From: Lentisphaeria bacterium UBA4640 | GTDB taxonomy: Bacteria > Verrucomicrobiota > Lentisphaeria > Victivallales > UBA1829 | Length of the DNA stretch: 64,000 nt | Direction: 5' to 3' | Assembly (NCBI GenBank): GCA_002405835.1 | Contig: DHMO01000045.1 | Location: forward strand, 124,001-188,000 | In this document: positions 1-8,715 of the stretch, one piece after another | Position numbering within the stretch: the first letter of the stretch is position 1 | Layout: every line of letters starts with the position of its first letter | The notes under the pieces: model-generated | The model's input: the letters and a program-made list of their open reading frames with translations, nothing else | Database searches by the model: none | What the model was told of the DNA's origin: nothing | Program-made: the position numbers and the translations under genes

Positions 1-108
1 CACAAGGTGCAGACGGCATTCCGTGCAGCAGCAGATGCGTCCGATATTTCCCGTGTTCTGCGGAATTTCCGGAGCGACAAGCGTGACATGATAAAGCGGG
101 TTTTCCAT
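1..108 (-). CDS. trmL: tRNA (cytidine(34)-2'-O)-methyltransferase, N-terminal 36 residues (partial)
   Basis: This is the first 36 codons of a SPOUT-class RNA methyltransferase that runs off the left edge of the window. The translation contains VAPEIPQNTGNIGR followed by CRLHLV, which is the conserved amino-terminal signature of TrmL; family members read EPEIPPNTGN and RLHLI at these places. TrmL methylates the ribose of the wobble nucleotide (C34 or cmnm5U34) in leucine tRNAs, using S-adenosylmethionine. The ATG is preceded by a GAAGGA ribosome binding site and lies 10 bases after the crcB stop, so it is probably the third gene of an alpha-galactosidase-crcB-trmL transcript. The SAM-binding knot would lie outside the window. 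Confidence 0.85.
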   Translation of the reverse strand, partial: MENPLYHVTLVAPEIPQNTGNIGRICCCTECRLHLV

Positions 109-118
109 GAGAGTTCCT

Positions 119-499
119 TCAGATGACGCGTCCGAGCGCGATTCCGGCGAATGCAGCGAGACAGCCGGTGATGTTTTGTCCGATCAGATTCAGCGCGGCT
201 TTTCCCCATGCGCCGGAGAGCGCCAGGTTGACGCTTTCCAGCATGAATGTGGAGAAGGTCGTGAATGCGCCGAGAAAGCCGATCATCAGCACGGGCAGCC
301 ACGGAGCGAGCCCCGGCAGACGGTTCTTCGCAAGCGCGAAGAGGAGTCCGGCGAGAAACGCTCCGGCGATATTCACGGCGAATGTGCCGAACGGGAATGG
401 AGCGGACCATGCCGATACCAGCTTGAGTCCGAGGTACCGGCAGAGGGTTCCGGCCATGCCTGCAAGCAGAATCAGCGGAATCAGCTTGAGCGCGGACAT
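119..499 (-). CDS. crcB: Fluoride-specific ion channel CrcB (Fluc)
   Basis: This is a 126-residue, very hydrophobic protein with four predicted membrane helices, the usual length for CrcB/Fluc. These dimeric inner-membrane channels release cytoplasmic fluoride. Family marks are visible: GTLCRYLG near the start, FGTFAVNIAGAF in the second helix with its conserved Asn, and GFLGAFTTFSTF in the third helix, which holds the Phe and Thr/Ser ladder lining the pore. The start codon abuts the stop codon of the upstream alpha-galactosidase gene, so translation is probably coupled. I see no fluoride riboswitch, because the upstream DNA is coding. Confidence 0.95.
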   Translation of the reverse strand: MSALKLIPLILLAGMAGTLCRYLGLKLVSAWSAPFPFGTFAVNIAGAFLAGLLFALAKNRLPGLAPWLPVLMIGFLGAFTTFSTFMLESVNLALSGAWGKAALNLIGQNITGCLAAFAGIALGRVI

Positions 500-2695
500 T
501 TATTTTGCCTTCAGATGATAGAGGACGCTGGACGCGTTGCCGCGCAGGTCGGCGCTTGCGTTGATTCCGGCGTTCATGAAGGTGGCCCCGTGTGCGGTGA
601 AATCGCGTCCTTTGAGTGTGTATTTGCGTTCCGGATCAAGTCCTGGAATGCGTATGCGGATCACCGGCGACTGCGAGCAGGGATCGTTGAGTTTGTGGAC
701 AACGGTCACAAGCGCCTCTTTCCGGTCGGCGGAGACCCAGCACCAGGCGGCGATGTTGCCGAGTCCGAATCCTTCGGTAATGCGGTGGAAGGTTCCTTCG
801 CGGATCAGGTCGTTGTACTTGTGGTACTGCTTGACCTGCTCGCGGACCAGTTCGCTGTCTTCTTCGGAGAGCTTGGCGACGTCAAGTTCATAACCGAAGG
901 TTCCGGCGAGCGCGATGTCGCCGCGGAACTTGAATGGCGTTGTGTTGCCGGTCTGGTGGTTCGGGCAGACGGAGACATGGGCGCCCATTGCGCTGCAGGG
1001 ATAGAAGAGCGAGGTTCCGAGCTGAATCGGGATGCGCTCAATTGCATCGGTGTCGTCGCTGCACCAGATCTGCGGAACGTAGTAGAGCATGCCGGCGTCG
1101 AAGCGTCCGCCGCCGCCCGAACAGCCTTCGATGAGGAGGTTCGGGAACTCTTTGAGCAGACGTTCATGGAGGTCGTAGACGCCGAGGACGTAGCGGTGAG
1201 CGACTTCGCCCTGCTGTTCCGGCGGGAGAGCGGCGGAGTGGATTTCCGTGAGATTGCGGTTCATATCCCACTTGATGTACTCGATGTTCGCGGAATGCAG
1301 AATGCCGGAGATCGTTTCGAAGAGATAATCGACGACCTCTTTGCGGGACATGTCGAGAACCATCTGGGTGCGTCCGATGGAGCGGGGGGCGTCCGGAACG
1401 GAGAGAACCCAGTCGGGATGCGCTTTGCAGAGTTCACTGACTTCAGAGATCATTTCCGGCTCGAACCAGAGACCGAACTTCATGCCGAGTCTGTTGATTT
1501 TTTTGACGAGTTTGGAGAAATCGCCGAGTTTTTCGGTGTTGACAAACCAGTCGCCGAGAGAGGAACGGTCGTCGTTGCGCTTGCCGAACCAGCCGTCGTC
1601 GAGAACGAGCATTTCGATGCCGAGCTTGGATGCGGCTTTGGCAATGTCGTAAATCTTGTCATCGTTGAAATCGAAGTAGGTCGCTTCCCAGTTGTTGACG
1701 AGGATCGGGCGTTTGACGTGCTTCCAGGGGCTGCGGATGACATGATTCATAAGGAACGCATGGCTCTGCGCGGAGAGTCCGCCGAAGCCGTTTGCGGAGA
1801 AGATGAGGAGCGCTTCGGGGGAATTGAATTCTTCGCCCGGGTTGAGGTTCCAGGTGAAGTTTTCTCGGTTGATGCCGAGCATGGCGCGGGTGGATTCGTA
1901 TTCGTCGACTTCCACTTCAACGGCGTAGCTGCCGCTGTAAAGAAGGAGCATCCCGTAGACGTCGCCGTGGAGTTCACTTGCGTTTTTTGCGGCGAAAACG
2001 ACACCGGGGTTGTACTGGTGACCGGTGGAGCCGCGGGCGCTGCGGAACCCCTGCATTCCGGGCTGGAGCGGGGTGCGGAAAGCGTGGCGTTCACGAGCCC
2101 ATTTGCCCTGAAGATAGAGCATGTCGAAGGAGGCGGAATCGAAATCCAGCTCTGCGCTCATGAGCTTTTCAATGCGGATTGTCTGTCCGGTCGGATTGAC
2201 GATTTTCACCGAGCGGGCGATGACGTCGGAATCGGCAAAGATGGAGTAGCGGAGGACGATTTCCGCGCCGGAAAAGCTGTCGGCAAGCGTGATTTCGAGA
2301 GTCTGAACCTCTTTTTCCGGAGCGAAGCTGGCTGGGAGTCCGGGCAGGGGGGCTTTGCCTTTTGTGACGACATGGCTCTTGTAGACTGCGGAAGTGACGG
2401 CGGTTCCGTTTTCCTTGCGGAGTGCGAAAGCGGCATTATGAAAGTCGCCGGAACCGAATGCGGTATATTCGAGGCATGCGATATTGAGAGAATCGTCAGG
2501 CGTCAGTCCTTCCGGATAGGGAGAGAAGGCTCGGTCGAAGCGATGGGCGAAACCGGAAAGATCATCGTCTTTTCCGAGAGCCGCGCCGTAGTAGAGGTGA
2601 CGGAGTTCTCCTGCGGGACCGATCATCATGACGTAGGATACGTTTTCAGTATCCAGGCGGAACGTTTTGTTTTTTTTGCTGAAAGAGATCTGCAT
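500..2695 (-). CDS. Alpha-galactosidase, GH36 family (cytosolic)
   Basis: This 731-residue protein has the classic long GH36 layout: an amino-terminal beta-supersandwich (about 1-310), a TIM barrel (about 320-650) and a carboxy-terminal beta domain. The nucleophile is in the YIKWD motif (Asp477) and the acid/base is in WCSDDTD (Asp548); VLDDGWFG and the GCSGGGGR substrate loop are also present. Positions match the Geobacillus AgaA/RafA type that removes alpha-1,6-galactose from melibiose and raffinose oligosaccharides. There is no signal peptide, so it should act on imported sugar. AAGGACT precedes the ATG and a good sigma-70 promoter lies upstream. It leads an operon with crcB and trmL. The substrate is inferred from family membership. 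Confidence 0.93.
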   Translation of the reverse strand: MQISFSKKNKTFRLDTENVSYVMMIGPAGELRHLYYGAALGKDDDLSGFAHRFDRAFSPYPEGLTPDDSLNIACLEYTAFGSGDFHNAAFALRKENGTAVTSAVYKSHVVTKGKAPLPGLPASFAPEKEVQTLEITLADSFSGAEIVLRYSIFADSDVIARSVKIVNPTGQTIRIEKLMSAELDFDSASFDMLYLQGKWARERHAFRTPLQPGMQGFRSARGSTGHQYNPGVVFAAKNASELHGDVYGMLLLYSGSYAVEVEVDEYESTRAMLGINRENFTWNLNPGEEFNSPEALLIFSANGFGGLSAQSHAFLMNHVIRSPWKHVKRPILVNNWEATYFDFNDDKIYDIAKAASKLGIEMLVLDDGWFGKRNDDRSSLGDWFVNTEKLGDFSKLVKKINRLGMKFGLWFEPEMISEVSELCKAHPDWVLSVPDAPRSIGRTQMVLDMSRKEVVDYLFETISGILHSANIEYIKWDMNRNLTEIHSAALPPEQQGEVAHRYVLGVYDLHERLLKEFPNLLIEGCSGGGGRFDAGMLYYVPQIWCSDDTDAIERIPIQLGTSLFYPCSAMGAHVSVCPNHQTGNTTPFKFRGDIALAGTFGYELDVAKLSEEDSELVREQVKQYHKYNDLIREGTFHRITEGFGLGNIAAWCWVSADRKEALVTVVHKLNDPCSQSPVIRIRIPGLDPERKYTLKGRDFTAHGATFMNAGINASADLRGNASSVLYHLKAK

Positions 2696-2727
2696 GTGGA
2701 GTCCTTGCTGTTTATTGTTTTTTCAGT

Positions 2728-2755
2728 ACTATACACGATTCCCGGCGGAAATCAA
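2728..2755 (-). promoter_or_regulatory. Sigma-70 promoter of the alpha-galactosidase-crcB operon
   Basis: On the minus strand, TTGATT is followed after 16 bases by TATAGT. It lies about 30 bases upstream of the alpha-galactosidase start, which has its own AAGGACT site. Confidence 0.6.
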
Positions 2756-2838
2756 AGGGGAAAATATTATTTATGAAAAATCATGCGGGAAGCGGCTAAC
2801 ATAATTGATGATTTGGCGGCGAAAATGAAAAGTTCAGC

Positions 2839-2871
2839 TTGAAAAAACGGTTTTTCATATTATGTTATACT
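2839..2871 (+). promoter_or_regulatory. Probable promoter region of the ECF sigma factor gene
   Basis: An AT-rich stretch contains TTGAAA (2839-2844) and either TATGTT (2861-2866, spacing 16) or TATACT (2866-2871) as the -10 element. It lies about 95 bases before the sigma factor start. The assignment is tentative. No typical ECF-type autoregulatory promoter (AAC near -35) was recognised. Confidence 0.3.
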
Positions 2872-2962
2872 GAACTGTTTAGGTAGACTTGATAAAAAGC
2901 GCCGGAACGGTCTGCATTTTTTATGATGAAATGCGGGAACATTTTTACCGGGGAACTGTCTT

Positions 2963-3586
2963 ATGCCCGTAGCAGCAGATAAAGAAATTGAAATAGTACG
3001 CGAGACCGCGGAGCTGGTTCAGAGCTTCAAGGCGGGTGACAAGGCGGCGTTTGACCGTCTGGTTACCTTGTATGCGCCGAAACTTTACCGGACGGCATAC
3101 GGGCTTCTGAATTCGAAGCAGGATGCGGAGGAAGTTGTCCAGGACGCGTTTGTCCGGGCGTTCCGTGCGCTGGACGGTTTTCGCGGAGATTCCAGTTTTG
3201 AAACCTGGATGCAGCGGATTGTGATCAACCTTTCCCGCAACAAGTTCCATTGGAACCGCCGCCGCGGCGAAGGGCTGATGACAAGTATTTCGGAAACGGT
3301 CGATGAGACCGGAGAAGAGCGGATCATTGCGCTGCCCGATGAGCGGGAGAGACCGGATACGAGGCTTGAGAACGAGGAGCTGGAGAAGAATGTGCTCCGC
3401 GGACTGCAGGCTCTGCCGGAATCGCTCCGGGAAACGATGATCCTGCGGCATGTGAACGATATGCCGTATGAAAAAATAGCGGAGCAGCTGGAATGCAAAA
3501 TCGGAACGGTGAAATCGCGTCTTGCGCGGGGCAGGGAACTGCTGAAATCTTATCTTGTCGCGCTCGATCATTCAGCGCGTCCCTGA
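2963..3586 (+). CDS. RNA polymerase sigma factor, ECF (sigma-24/RpoE-like) family
   Basis: This 207-residue ECF sigma factor has region 2 at about residues 22-95 (AFDRLVTLYAPKLYRTAYG, then DAEEVVQDAFVRAFRAL and FETWMQRIVINLSRN) and region 4 at about 143-196 (LPESLRETMILRHVNDM, then KIAEQLECKIGTVKSRLARG, a helix-turn-helix). Such factors bind core RNA polymerase and redirect it to stress or envelope regulons. The next gene, 59 bases downstream, encodes a membrane zinc-finger anti-sigma protein, so the pair should work by regulated release of the sigma factor. The inducing signal and regulon cannot be read from the sequence. Confidence 0.93.
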   Translation: MPVAADKEIEIVRETAELVQSFKAGDKAAFDRLVTLYAPKLYRTAYGLLNSKQDAEEVVQDAFVRAFRALDGFRGDSSFETWMQRIVINLSRNKFHWNRRRGEGLMTSISETVDETGEERIIALPDERERPDTRLENEELEKNVLRGLQALPESLRETMILRHVNDMPYEKIAEQLECKIGTVKSRLARGRELLKSYLVALDHSARP

Positions 3587-3645
3587 TTCCGGAATGCCGC
3601 GTCCGCGGTGTGAATGAATCCCATTCTTTTTTAAGGAGCTGAATT

Positions 3646-4503
3646 ATGGAATCCCCCATGCCGGAAAACATGAAATGCCCGGATCCGGAAACGCTTTCCG
3701 CCGTTTATGACGGAGAGTGCGGCGACCAGAAAACCCTTGCTCATGTGCGGCAGTGTCCGCACTGTCACAAACATTTGGAAGAACTGAAGGAGCTGACCCG
3801 TGTTCTTCATGCGGCTTTGGAACGGGAAACTCCGCCGGATATCGCAGAGCGCATTCTGGCTGGAGTTCAGTTGAAAAACAAAGAGCACAAACACCGCTTC
3901 AATCTGTATTCGCGTCCGATGGTGCTGCTGCGGGTTGCCGCGCTTGTTGCAATTCTCGGTGCGGTCGGCGTGCTGATCTGGAATGAAATGGCGGAATCGG
4001 AAGAACCGGTGACGCTTCCCCAGCGGGTTGCGTCGACAGCCTCCCGTCCGTCGGAACTGAGTGAACCTGTCGGCGCTCCGGGGTATCGCAAGCTCGGAGC
4101 AATTGATGTTTCCGAACTTGCCGATGCGAGTTTTTCCAATATGCCGGCATCCGGTCCGCAGGCAGTTCCCGGGAAGAATCTGATGCAGCTTCCGGTTGCG
4201 ATTCCGGATAAAGTGGATCAGGTCTGGAGTGTGCCGGCTCGTTCTGCGTTCCGCGAGGAGAATCTGCAGAAACTGGTTCGTGTACTCGGCATTCCGGACG
4301 GCAATGTGGAGTTTCAGAAAAGCGGAAATCAGTTTTCGGTGAGCTTCCGCGGGACAAAGATGCAGTCGGTCCGTTTTGTGCGGAGCTGCAAGGCGATAGG
4401 CTGTTCGCTGCTTTCTCCGGTTCAGCCGCAGCCGGAACAGGACCGTTTTGCCGGACACGCGGATTCGATGATCCGTTACAGCGCAACGTTCATCCGCCGC
4501 TGA
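3646..4503 (+). CDS. Membrane anti-sigma factor with putative zinc finger (zf-HC2/ZAS type)
   Basis: This 285-residue partner of the upstream ECF sigma factor has an amino-terminal ZAS-like motif HVRQCPHC (His33, Cys37, Cys40; H-x3-C-x2-C) that should bind sigma and zinc in the cytoplasm. A single transmembrane helix (about 91-112, MVLLRVAALVAILGAVGVLIW) is followed by an extracytoplasmic region of about 170 residues without a recognised fold. The start is supported by AAGGAG eight bases upstream. The extracytoplasmic part probably senses the signal. A rho-independent terminator follows, so sigma and anti-sigma form their own transcription unit. Confidence 0.85.
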   Translation: MESPMPENMKCPDPETLSAVYDGECGDQKTLAHVRQCPHCHKHLEELKELTRVLHAALERETPPDIAERILAGVQLKNKEHKHRFNLYSRPMVLLRVAALVAILGAVGVLIWNEMAESEEPVTLPQRVASTASRPSELSEPVGAPGYRKLGAIDVSELADASFSNMPASGPQAVPGKNLMQLPVAIPDKVDQVWSVPARSAFREENLQKLVRVLGIPDGNVEFQKSGNQFSVSFRGTKMQSVRFVRSCKAIGCSLLSPVQPQPEQDRFAGHADSMIRYSATFIRR

Positions 4504-4522
4504 AACATTTTTCCTTGAAATG

Positions 4523-4560
4523 AACCCCTCCGGAGTTTTTCTGAAGGGGTTTTTCTTTTT
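4523..4560 (+). terminator. Rho-independent terminator after the sigma/anti-sigma pair
   Basis: Inverted arms AACCCCT (4523-4529) and AGGGGTT (4545-4551) enclose a 15-base loop and run into a T-rich tract. It separates the sigma/anti-sigma unit from the export operon. Confidence 0.8.
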
Positions 4561-4629
4561 TCTGAATCTTTTACACAATATTTCCCCGAATCCGGCGTTA
4601 ATGAAAGTATAATGAAGAGGAGAAGATAT

Positions 4630-5946
4630 ATGAAAATTTTGAAACCTGTCATTGCTGTAGTGGTTCTTGCCGCGGCTGCGGGAGGAATCTGGTACTTTTT
4701 CAACTCGAAGGACACCGCACCCGGGAAGGTGAACTATTCGACTCAACCGCTCGGACGCGCCGATCTGGTGAAATCGATCAGTGCAACGGGAACCGTTGAG
4801 CCGGAGGAACTTGTGAATGTCGGTGCGCAGGTCAGCGGCAAAATCACCGTGTTCGAAAAAGATGTGAACGGAAAGGCTGTCGACTACGGTTCTCCTGTGA
4901 AGGAGGGCATGGTGCTTGCCCGGATCGACGACCTCGTCTATGATGCGGAGATGCGTTCCGCCGAGGCGCAGAAGCTCAAAGCCAACGCTGCGATTCTCAG
5001 CTCGAAAGCCAACATTGATCTTGCAAAGGCAAAACTCGTTCTCGCGAAGAACAACTGGGAACGCGCACAGCGTCTGTATCCTCAGCATGCAATGGCGAAG
5101 AGCGATTATGACAACTACAAGGCCGAGTTCGACGCCGCGACCGCGACGGTTTCGGTGAATGAAGCTGCGCTCGCGGAAGCGAACGCCTCGCTTGCAAGCG
5201 CGATTGCCTCCTATGACAAGGCAAAACGGAACCTTGAATACTGCACCATCACTTCCCCCGTCGACGGCGTGATCATCGACCGCCGGGTCAGCATCGGTCA
5301 GACCGTTGTTTCCAATATGAGCGCATCGAGTCTGTTCCTGATCGCGAAAGATCTGAAGCGGATGCAGGTTTGGGTTTCGGTCAACGAGGCGGATATCGGT
5401 TCTCTGAAACCGGGAATGCCGGTGGAGTTCACGGTCGACGCCTTCCCGAATGAGACGTTTGCGGGAAAGGTGCACAAGATCCGTCTGAACGCGACGATGT
5501 CGCAGAATGTCGTGACGTATGTGGTTGAGGTTTCGACCGACAATTCGAGCGGACGGCTGCTTCCGTATCTGACCGCGAATGTGAAGTTCATTCAGGAGCA
5601 GCGCAAGGGAGCGCTTGCCGCACCGAACGCCGCGCTCCGCTTTGTGCCTGACGCAGCGAATCTTCCCGTGCAGTATCGCGAAACGCTTTCGAAGGCGATC
5701 AGAATGCGCACGGGCAACACCCGGATTCTCTGGGTGCTTTCGGAAAACGGAATCCGTCCGGTGGAAGTCAAGCTCGGCATGAACGACGGCATTCAGACTG
5801 AGATCGTTTCGGGCGATATCAAAGAGGGTGATGAGCTTGTCACCGGAACGATTGCGGTTGTCGCCGCGCCGGGAAAAAATTCCGGAAATGCCGGAAGCCC
5901 GTTCCTTCCGAAACCGCCGCCGCGCCCGGGCGCAAAGAAAAAATAA
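4630..5946 (+). CDS. Periplasmic adaptor (membrane fusion) protein of a MacAB-type efflux system
   Basis: This is a HlyD/RND-type membrane fusion protein of 438 residues. It starts with an uncleaved membrane anchor or signal (KPVIAVVVLAAAAGGIWYF). A lipoyl/beta-barrel segment follows (GTVEPEELVNVGAQVSGKI), then a long coiled-coil hairpin rich in Ala, Lys and Glu (about 105-205), the second lipoyl half (YCTITSPVDGVIIDRRVS) and a beta-barrel. It resembles MacA, which links MacB to an outer-membrane TolC channel. I chose the ATG at 4630 because AGAGGAG lies just upstream; an in-frame ATG at 4612 would overlap that site. The ATPase gene begins 11 bases after its stop. No TolC gene is in the window. 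Confidence 0.88.
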   Translation: MKILKPVIAVVVLAAAAGGIWYFFNSKDTAPGKVNYSTQPLGRADLVKSISATGTVEPEELVNVGAQVSGKITVFEKDVNGKAVDYGSPVKEGMVLARIDDLVYDAEMRSAEAQKLKANAAILSSKANIDLAKAKLVLAKNNWERAQRLYPQHAMAKSDYDNYKAEFDAATATVSVNEAALAEANASLASAIASYDKAKRNLEYCTITSPVDGVIIDRRVSIGQTVVSNMSASSLFLIAKDLKRMQVWVSVNEADIGSLKPGMPVEFTVDAFPNETFAGKVHKIRLNATMSQNVVTYVVEVSTDNSSGRLLPYLTANVKFIQEQRKGALAAPNAALRFVPDAANLPVQYRETLSKAIRMRTGNTRILWVLSENGIRPVEVKLGMNDGIQTEIVSGDIKEGDELVTGTIAVVAAPGKNSGNAGSPFLPKPPPRPGAKKK

Positions 5947-5957
5947 GGAGGTGCGCC

Positions 5958-6659
5958 ATGCCTCTTATCGAACTCAAAGATATTCGGAAAACCTATTCGC
6001 TCGGAGAGATTGACGTTCCTGTTCTTAAGGGAATCTCGCTCACGATCGACAAGGGGGAATATGTGGCGCTGATGGGCGCTTCCGGTTCGGGGAAAAGCAC
6101 GCTGATGAATATCCTCGGCTGCCTGGACCGTCCGACGTCGGGGGATTACCTGCTCGACGGCGAAGAGCTCGGGCGCGCCTCGGGAGATCACCGCGCGATG
6201 GTGCGGAACCGCAAGATCGGCTTCGTGTTCCAGAGCTTCAACCTGCTTCCCCGGACGACATCGCTGGACAATGTCATCATGCCGCTGGCTTATACGGCAA
6301 GCGGGCTCTCGCGCAAGGAGTGCCGTGAGCGCGGAATCGAAATGCTGAAACGTGTCGGGCTTTCCGAACGGATTTACCATTATCCCTCCCAGCTTTCGGG
6401 CGGACAGCAGCAGCGTGTGGCGATTGCGCGCGCTCTGATCAATCATCCGCCGGTGCTGTTTGCGGATGAGCCGACTGGCAATCTTGATTCGCGCACCAGT
6501 GAAGAGGTGATGGAGATGTTCTCCGAACTGAACCGCGAAGGCATTACCGTGATCCTTGTCACTCACTCGACGGAAATTGCGGATTTTGCGAAACGGAGCA
6601 TTCATATTCAGGACGGTCTTGTCGTAAACGGCGAGTACCGGAAAGGAGGTTCGTTATGA
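5958..6659 (+). CDS. ABC transporter ATPase, MacB/LolD type
   Basis: This 233-residue nucleotide-binding subunit has Walker A GASGSGKST (about 40-48), the ABC signature LSGGQQQR (146-153), Walker B VLFADEPTGNLD (to about 177) and the switch His in VTHST (His203). The sequence is typical of the MacB/LolD/FtsE group, which uses ATP for mechanotransmission rather than for moving substrate across the inner membrane. The permease is a separate protein here, unlike the fused E. coli MacB. Its stop overlaps the permease start by four bases (ATGA), which indicates translational coupling. Confidence 0.93.
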   Translation: MPLIELKDIRKTYSLGEIDVPVLKGISLTIDKGEYVALMGASGSGKSTLMNILGCLDRPTSGDYLLDGEELGRASGDHRAMVRNRKIGFVFQSFNLLPRTTSLDNVIMPLAYTASGLSRKECRERGIEMLKRVGLSERIYHYPSQLSGGQQQRVAIARALINHPPVLFADEPTGNLDSRTSEEVMEMFSELNREGITVILVTHSTEIADFAKRSIHIQDGLVVNGEYRKGGSL

Positions 6660-8014
6660 GCCTGATTTCAATTCTGTCAACTGCGCTGAAGGCGCTTTTG
6701 CGCAATCCGACGCGCGCCATGCTGACGACGCTTGGAATAGTGATCGGTATTGCGGCCGTCATTACGATGATGGAGATCGGCACCGGTTCTTCGAATTCGA
6801 TTCGTGAATCAATTGAAAAGATGGGGGCGAATGCGGTGATGGTCATTCCCGGAGCGGACCGGCGCGGCGGAGTTTCGAAAGGCTCAGGGTCGCAGATGTC
6901 TCTCACTCCGGAAGACTGCGAGGCGATCAACCGGGAGTGTCCGGCAGTCGCCGTTGCGGTTCCCGTGGTGAACGCGAACGGCAAACAGGCGATTTTTTCC
7001 GGAACGAACTACCAGCCGAGCCGGATTCAGGGATCCGCTCCCGATTTTTTCCAGATCCGCAACTGGACGATTGCAGAGGGACGCTTTTTCAATCAGCGTG
7101 AGGTCAACCGCCGGGCGCGCGTCTGCGTGGTCGGCTCGACAATCGTCCGCGAACTGTTCAAGGGAATTTCCCCGATTGACTGCGAGATCCGCATTGCCAA
7201 CACCGCATTCAAAGTGGTCGGCGTGCTTCAGACCAAAGGTGCAAACATGGTCGGCATGGATGAAGACGATGTGATTGTTCTCCCGTGGACCACGGCGCGC
7301 CTGCGTCTGACCGGACTCAAGACCGGAACGGCGACGAGCACGACGAGTACCGCGGCGACTTCTCCCTCCGCGCTTTATCCGGGTGAGGGGGTTGCGCTCT
7401 ATCCCGATCCCGTCGACACAATGGCGGATGATACACTGCTGGTTCCGAAATTCATCCATATCGACCAGATTCTGCTGACCGCAGTCTCTCCCGCCAAAGT
7501 GAATGAGGCGATCAACGAGGTGACGGCGCTTCTGCGGGAGCGTCACCGTCTGAAGGCGAATCAGGATGACGATTTCCACATCCGCAACTCCGCGGAGTTC
7601 ATGAAGATGCTGACGGGAACGTCGTCGGTTATGACGAATCTGCTGCTTGGTGTTGCTCTGATTTCGCTGATTGTGGGCGGTGTCGGCATTATGAACATCA
7701 TGCTTGTTTCGGTGACGGAGCGGACGCGTGAGATTGGTTTGCGCATGGCGGTCGGCGCGCGGTCGTGCGATATCCTGCGGCAGTTCCTTGTGGAGTCGAT
7801 TGTGCTCTGTCTTATCGGCGGCATTCTGGGAATTCTGATCGGACACGGCGCGGCGGTTCTGGTGAACCATTACCTGAACTGGCCGGTGGAATCAAGTCCC
7901 GCGGCGGTTGCGGCGGCGGTGTTCGTCTCGGCGTTCGTGGGAATCGTGTTCGGTTTCTATCCAGCATGGAAAGCGTCGCGTCTCGATCCGATCGAAGCGT
8001 TGCGTTACGAGTGA
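6656..8014 (+). CDS. ABC transporter permease, MacB/FtsX family
   Basis: This 452-residue permease has the MacB topology. One amino-terminal helix (TRAMLTTLGIVIGIAAVIT) is followed by a large periplasmic domain (about 45-320) and three carboxy-terminal helices that include the FtsX signature GVGIMNIMLVSVTERTREIG, then LRMAVGARSCDI. It should pair with the upstream ATPase and adaptor to push a periplasmic substrate (lipid, peptide or macrolide-like molecule) out through an outer-membrane channel. The stop codon directly abuts the stop of the convergent GntR-family gene, leaving no spacer for a terminator. Confidence 0.92.
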   Translation: MSLISILSTALKALLRNPTRAMLTTLGIVIGIAAVITMMEIGTGSSNSIRESIEKMGANAVMVIPGADRRGGVSKGSGSQMSLTPEDCEAINRECPAVAVAVPVVNANGKQAIFSGTNYQPSRIQGSAPDFFQIRNWTIAEGRFFNQREVNRRARVCVVGSTIVRELFKGISPIDCEIRIANTAFKVVGVLQTKGANMVGMDEDDVIVLPWTTARLRLTGLKTGTATSTTSTAATSPSALYPGEGVALYPDPVDTMADDTLLVPKFIHIDQILLTAVSPAKVNEAINEVTALLRERHRLKANQDDDFHIRNSAEFMKMLTGTSSVMTNLLLGVALISLIVGGVGIMNIMLVSVTERTREIGLRMAVGARSCDILRQFLVESIVLCLIGGILGILIGHGAAVLVNHYLNWPVESSPAAVAAAVFVSAFVGIVFGFYPAWKASRLDPIEALRYE

Positions 8015-8623
8015 TTATCTGCCTTTCCCCTGCAGAATGTGCGCATGAAGCAGCGTTGATGCGGTTTCCGCATTGCGCTGCTTCAACGCATTCAGAAACA
8101 GAAGACGCTGTTCCGCAGTTTCCTGCAGATTTTCCAGATTGTGAAGCCGGCGGAACGGGGCTGTCTGCCGCATGAACTGGCGGATCAGCGAACACAGATA
8201 ACGATTTCCCGCATAATCCATGATGAGCTCGTGCATTGCCGTATCCGCTTCCAGCGCAAGGGGAATGCTCCGCTTTTTCGCGGCATTGCGTATTTTCTTT
8301 TCCAAGACGTCGATTGCGGAAGCAGGAATTTCACGGAGCGCGAGCCGCAGGGCGGCGGTTTCCAGCTCGGCGCGGCAGAGGAAGAGTTCATTGAGCGCCT
8401 CTTCATCGGGCATTGAAACACGGTAACCCCGGCGCGGCAGCTGTTCGACAAGTCCCTCCGCCTCAAGTCTCTGAAGAGCTTCGCGGACGGGCGTCCGGCT
8501 GATTCCGAATTCTTCGGATATTTTTTCTTCCCGCAACATTTCGCCCGCGGTGAATTTTCCGGAAACAATCCGTTTTGCCAGTTCATCATACGCCTGTATG
8601 TAAAGATTTGTTTTTTTCAGCAT
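8015..8623 (-). CDS. GntR-family regulator, FadR/FCD subfamily
   Basis: This 202-residue protein has a winged helix-turn-helix at about residues 12-70 (DELAKRIVSGKFTAGEMLRE, then ISRTPVREALQRLEAEGLV) and an all-alpha FCD ligand-binding domain (about 75-195) with the usual metal-binding acidic and His positions. FCD regulators mostly respond to acidic metabolites. It is divergent from the esterase-TauE operon, and a perfect TTGTATACAA-type palindrome of the kind bound by this subfamily lies between them. The likely role is ligand-controlled repression of that operon and of itself. The effector is unknown. Confidence 0.9.
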   Translation of the reverse strand: MLKKTNLYIQAYDELAKRIVSGKFTAGEMLREEKISEEFGISRTPVREALQRLEAEGLVEQLPRRGYRVSMPDEEALNELFLCRAELETAALRLALREIPASAIDVLEKKIRNAAKKRSIPLALEADTAMHELIMDYAGNRYLCSLIRQFMRQTAPFRRLHNLENLQETAEQRLLFLNALKQRNAETASTLLHAHILQGKGR

Positions 8624-8640
8624 TTTTTCCAGCTCCGCTC

Positions 8641-8668
8641 TTGTTTTAAATGCAAAATACTGTATATT
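8641..8668 (+). promoter_or_regulatory. Promoter of the esterase-TauE operon
   Basis: TTGTTT is followed after 16 bases by TATATT, placed 48 bases before the esterase start. The -10 element overlaps the palindrome at 8665-8678, which fits repression by the divergent GntR protein. Confidence 0.5.
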
Positions 8669-8678
8669 GTATACAATA
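8665..8678. promoter_or_regulatory. Operator palindrome for the FadR/FCD-type regulator
   Basis: TATTGTATACAATA is a perfect 14-base palindrome in the 92-base gap between the divergent regulator and esterase genes. Its core TTGTATACAA matches the type of site known for FCD-subfamily GntR proteins. Confidence 0.65.
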
Positions 8679-8715
8679 ATTCAGAAATGGAATTTTTCAA
8701 GGAGAATTGGCGAAA

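Noticed and set aside
119..499. A fluoride riboswitch controlling crcB
   Set aside because: The upstream DNA is coding sequence of the GH36 gene and the two genes abut without a leader.
107..2776. An 889-codon plus-strand open frame covering crcB and the GH36 gene in antisense
   Set aside because: The opposite strand encodes two clear families with catalytic motifs. The long frame is an effect of G/C-rich third codon positions, and its translation is low-complexity Glu/Val/Asp-rich sequence with no family motif.
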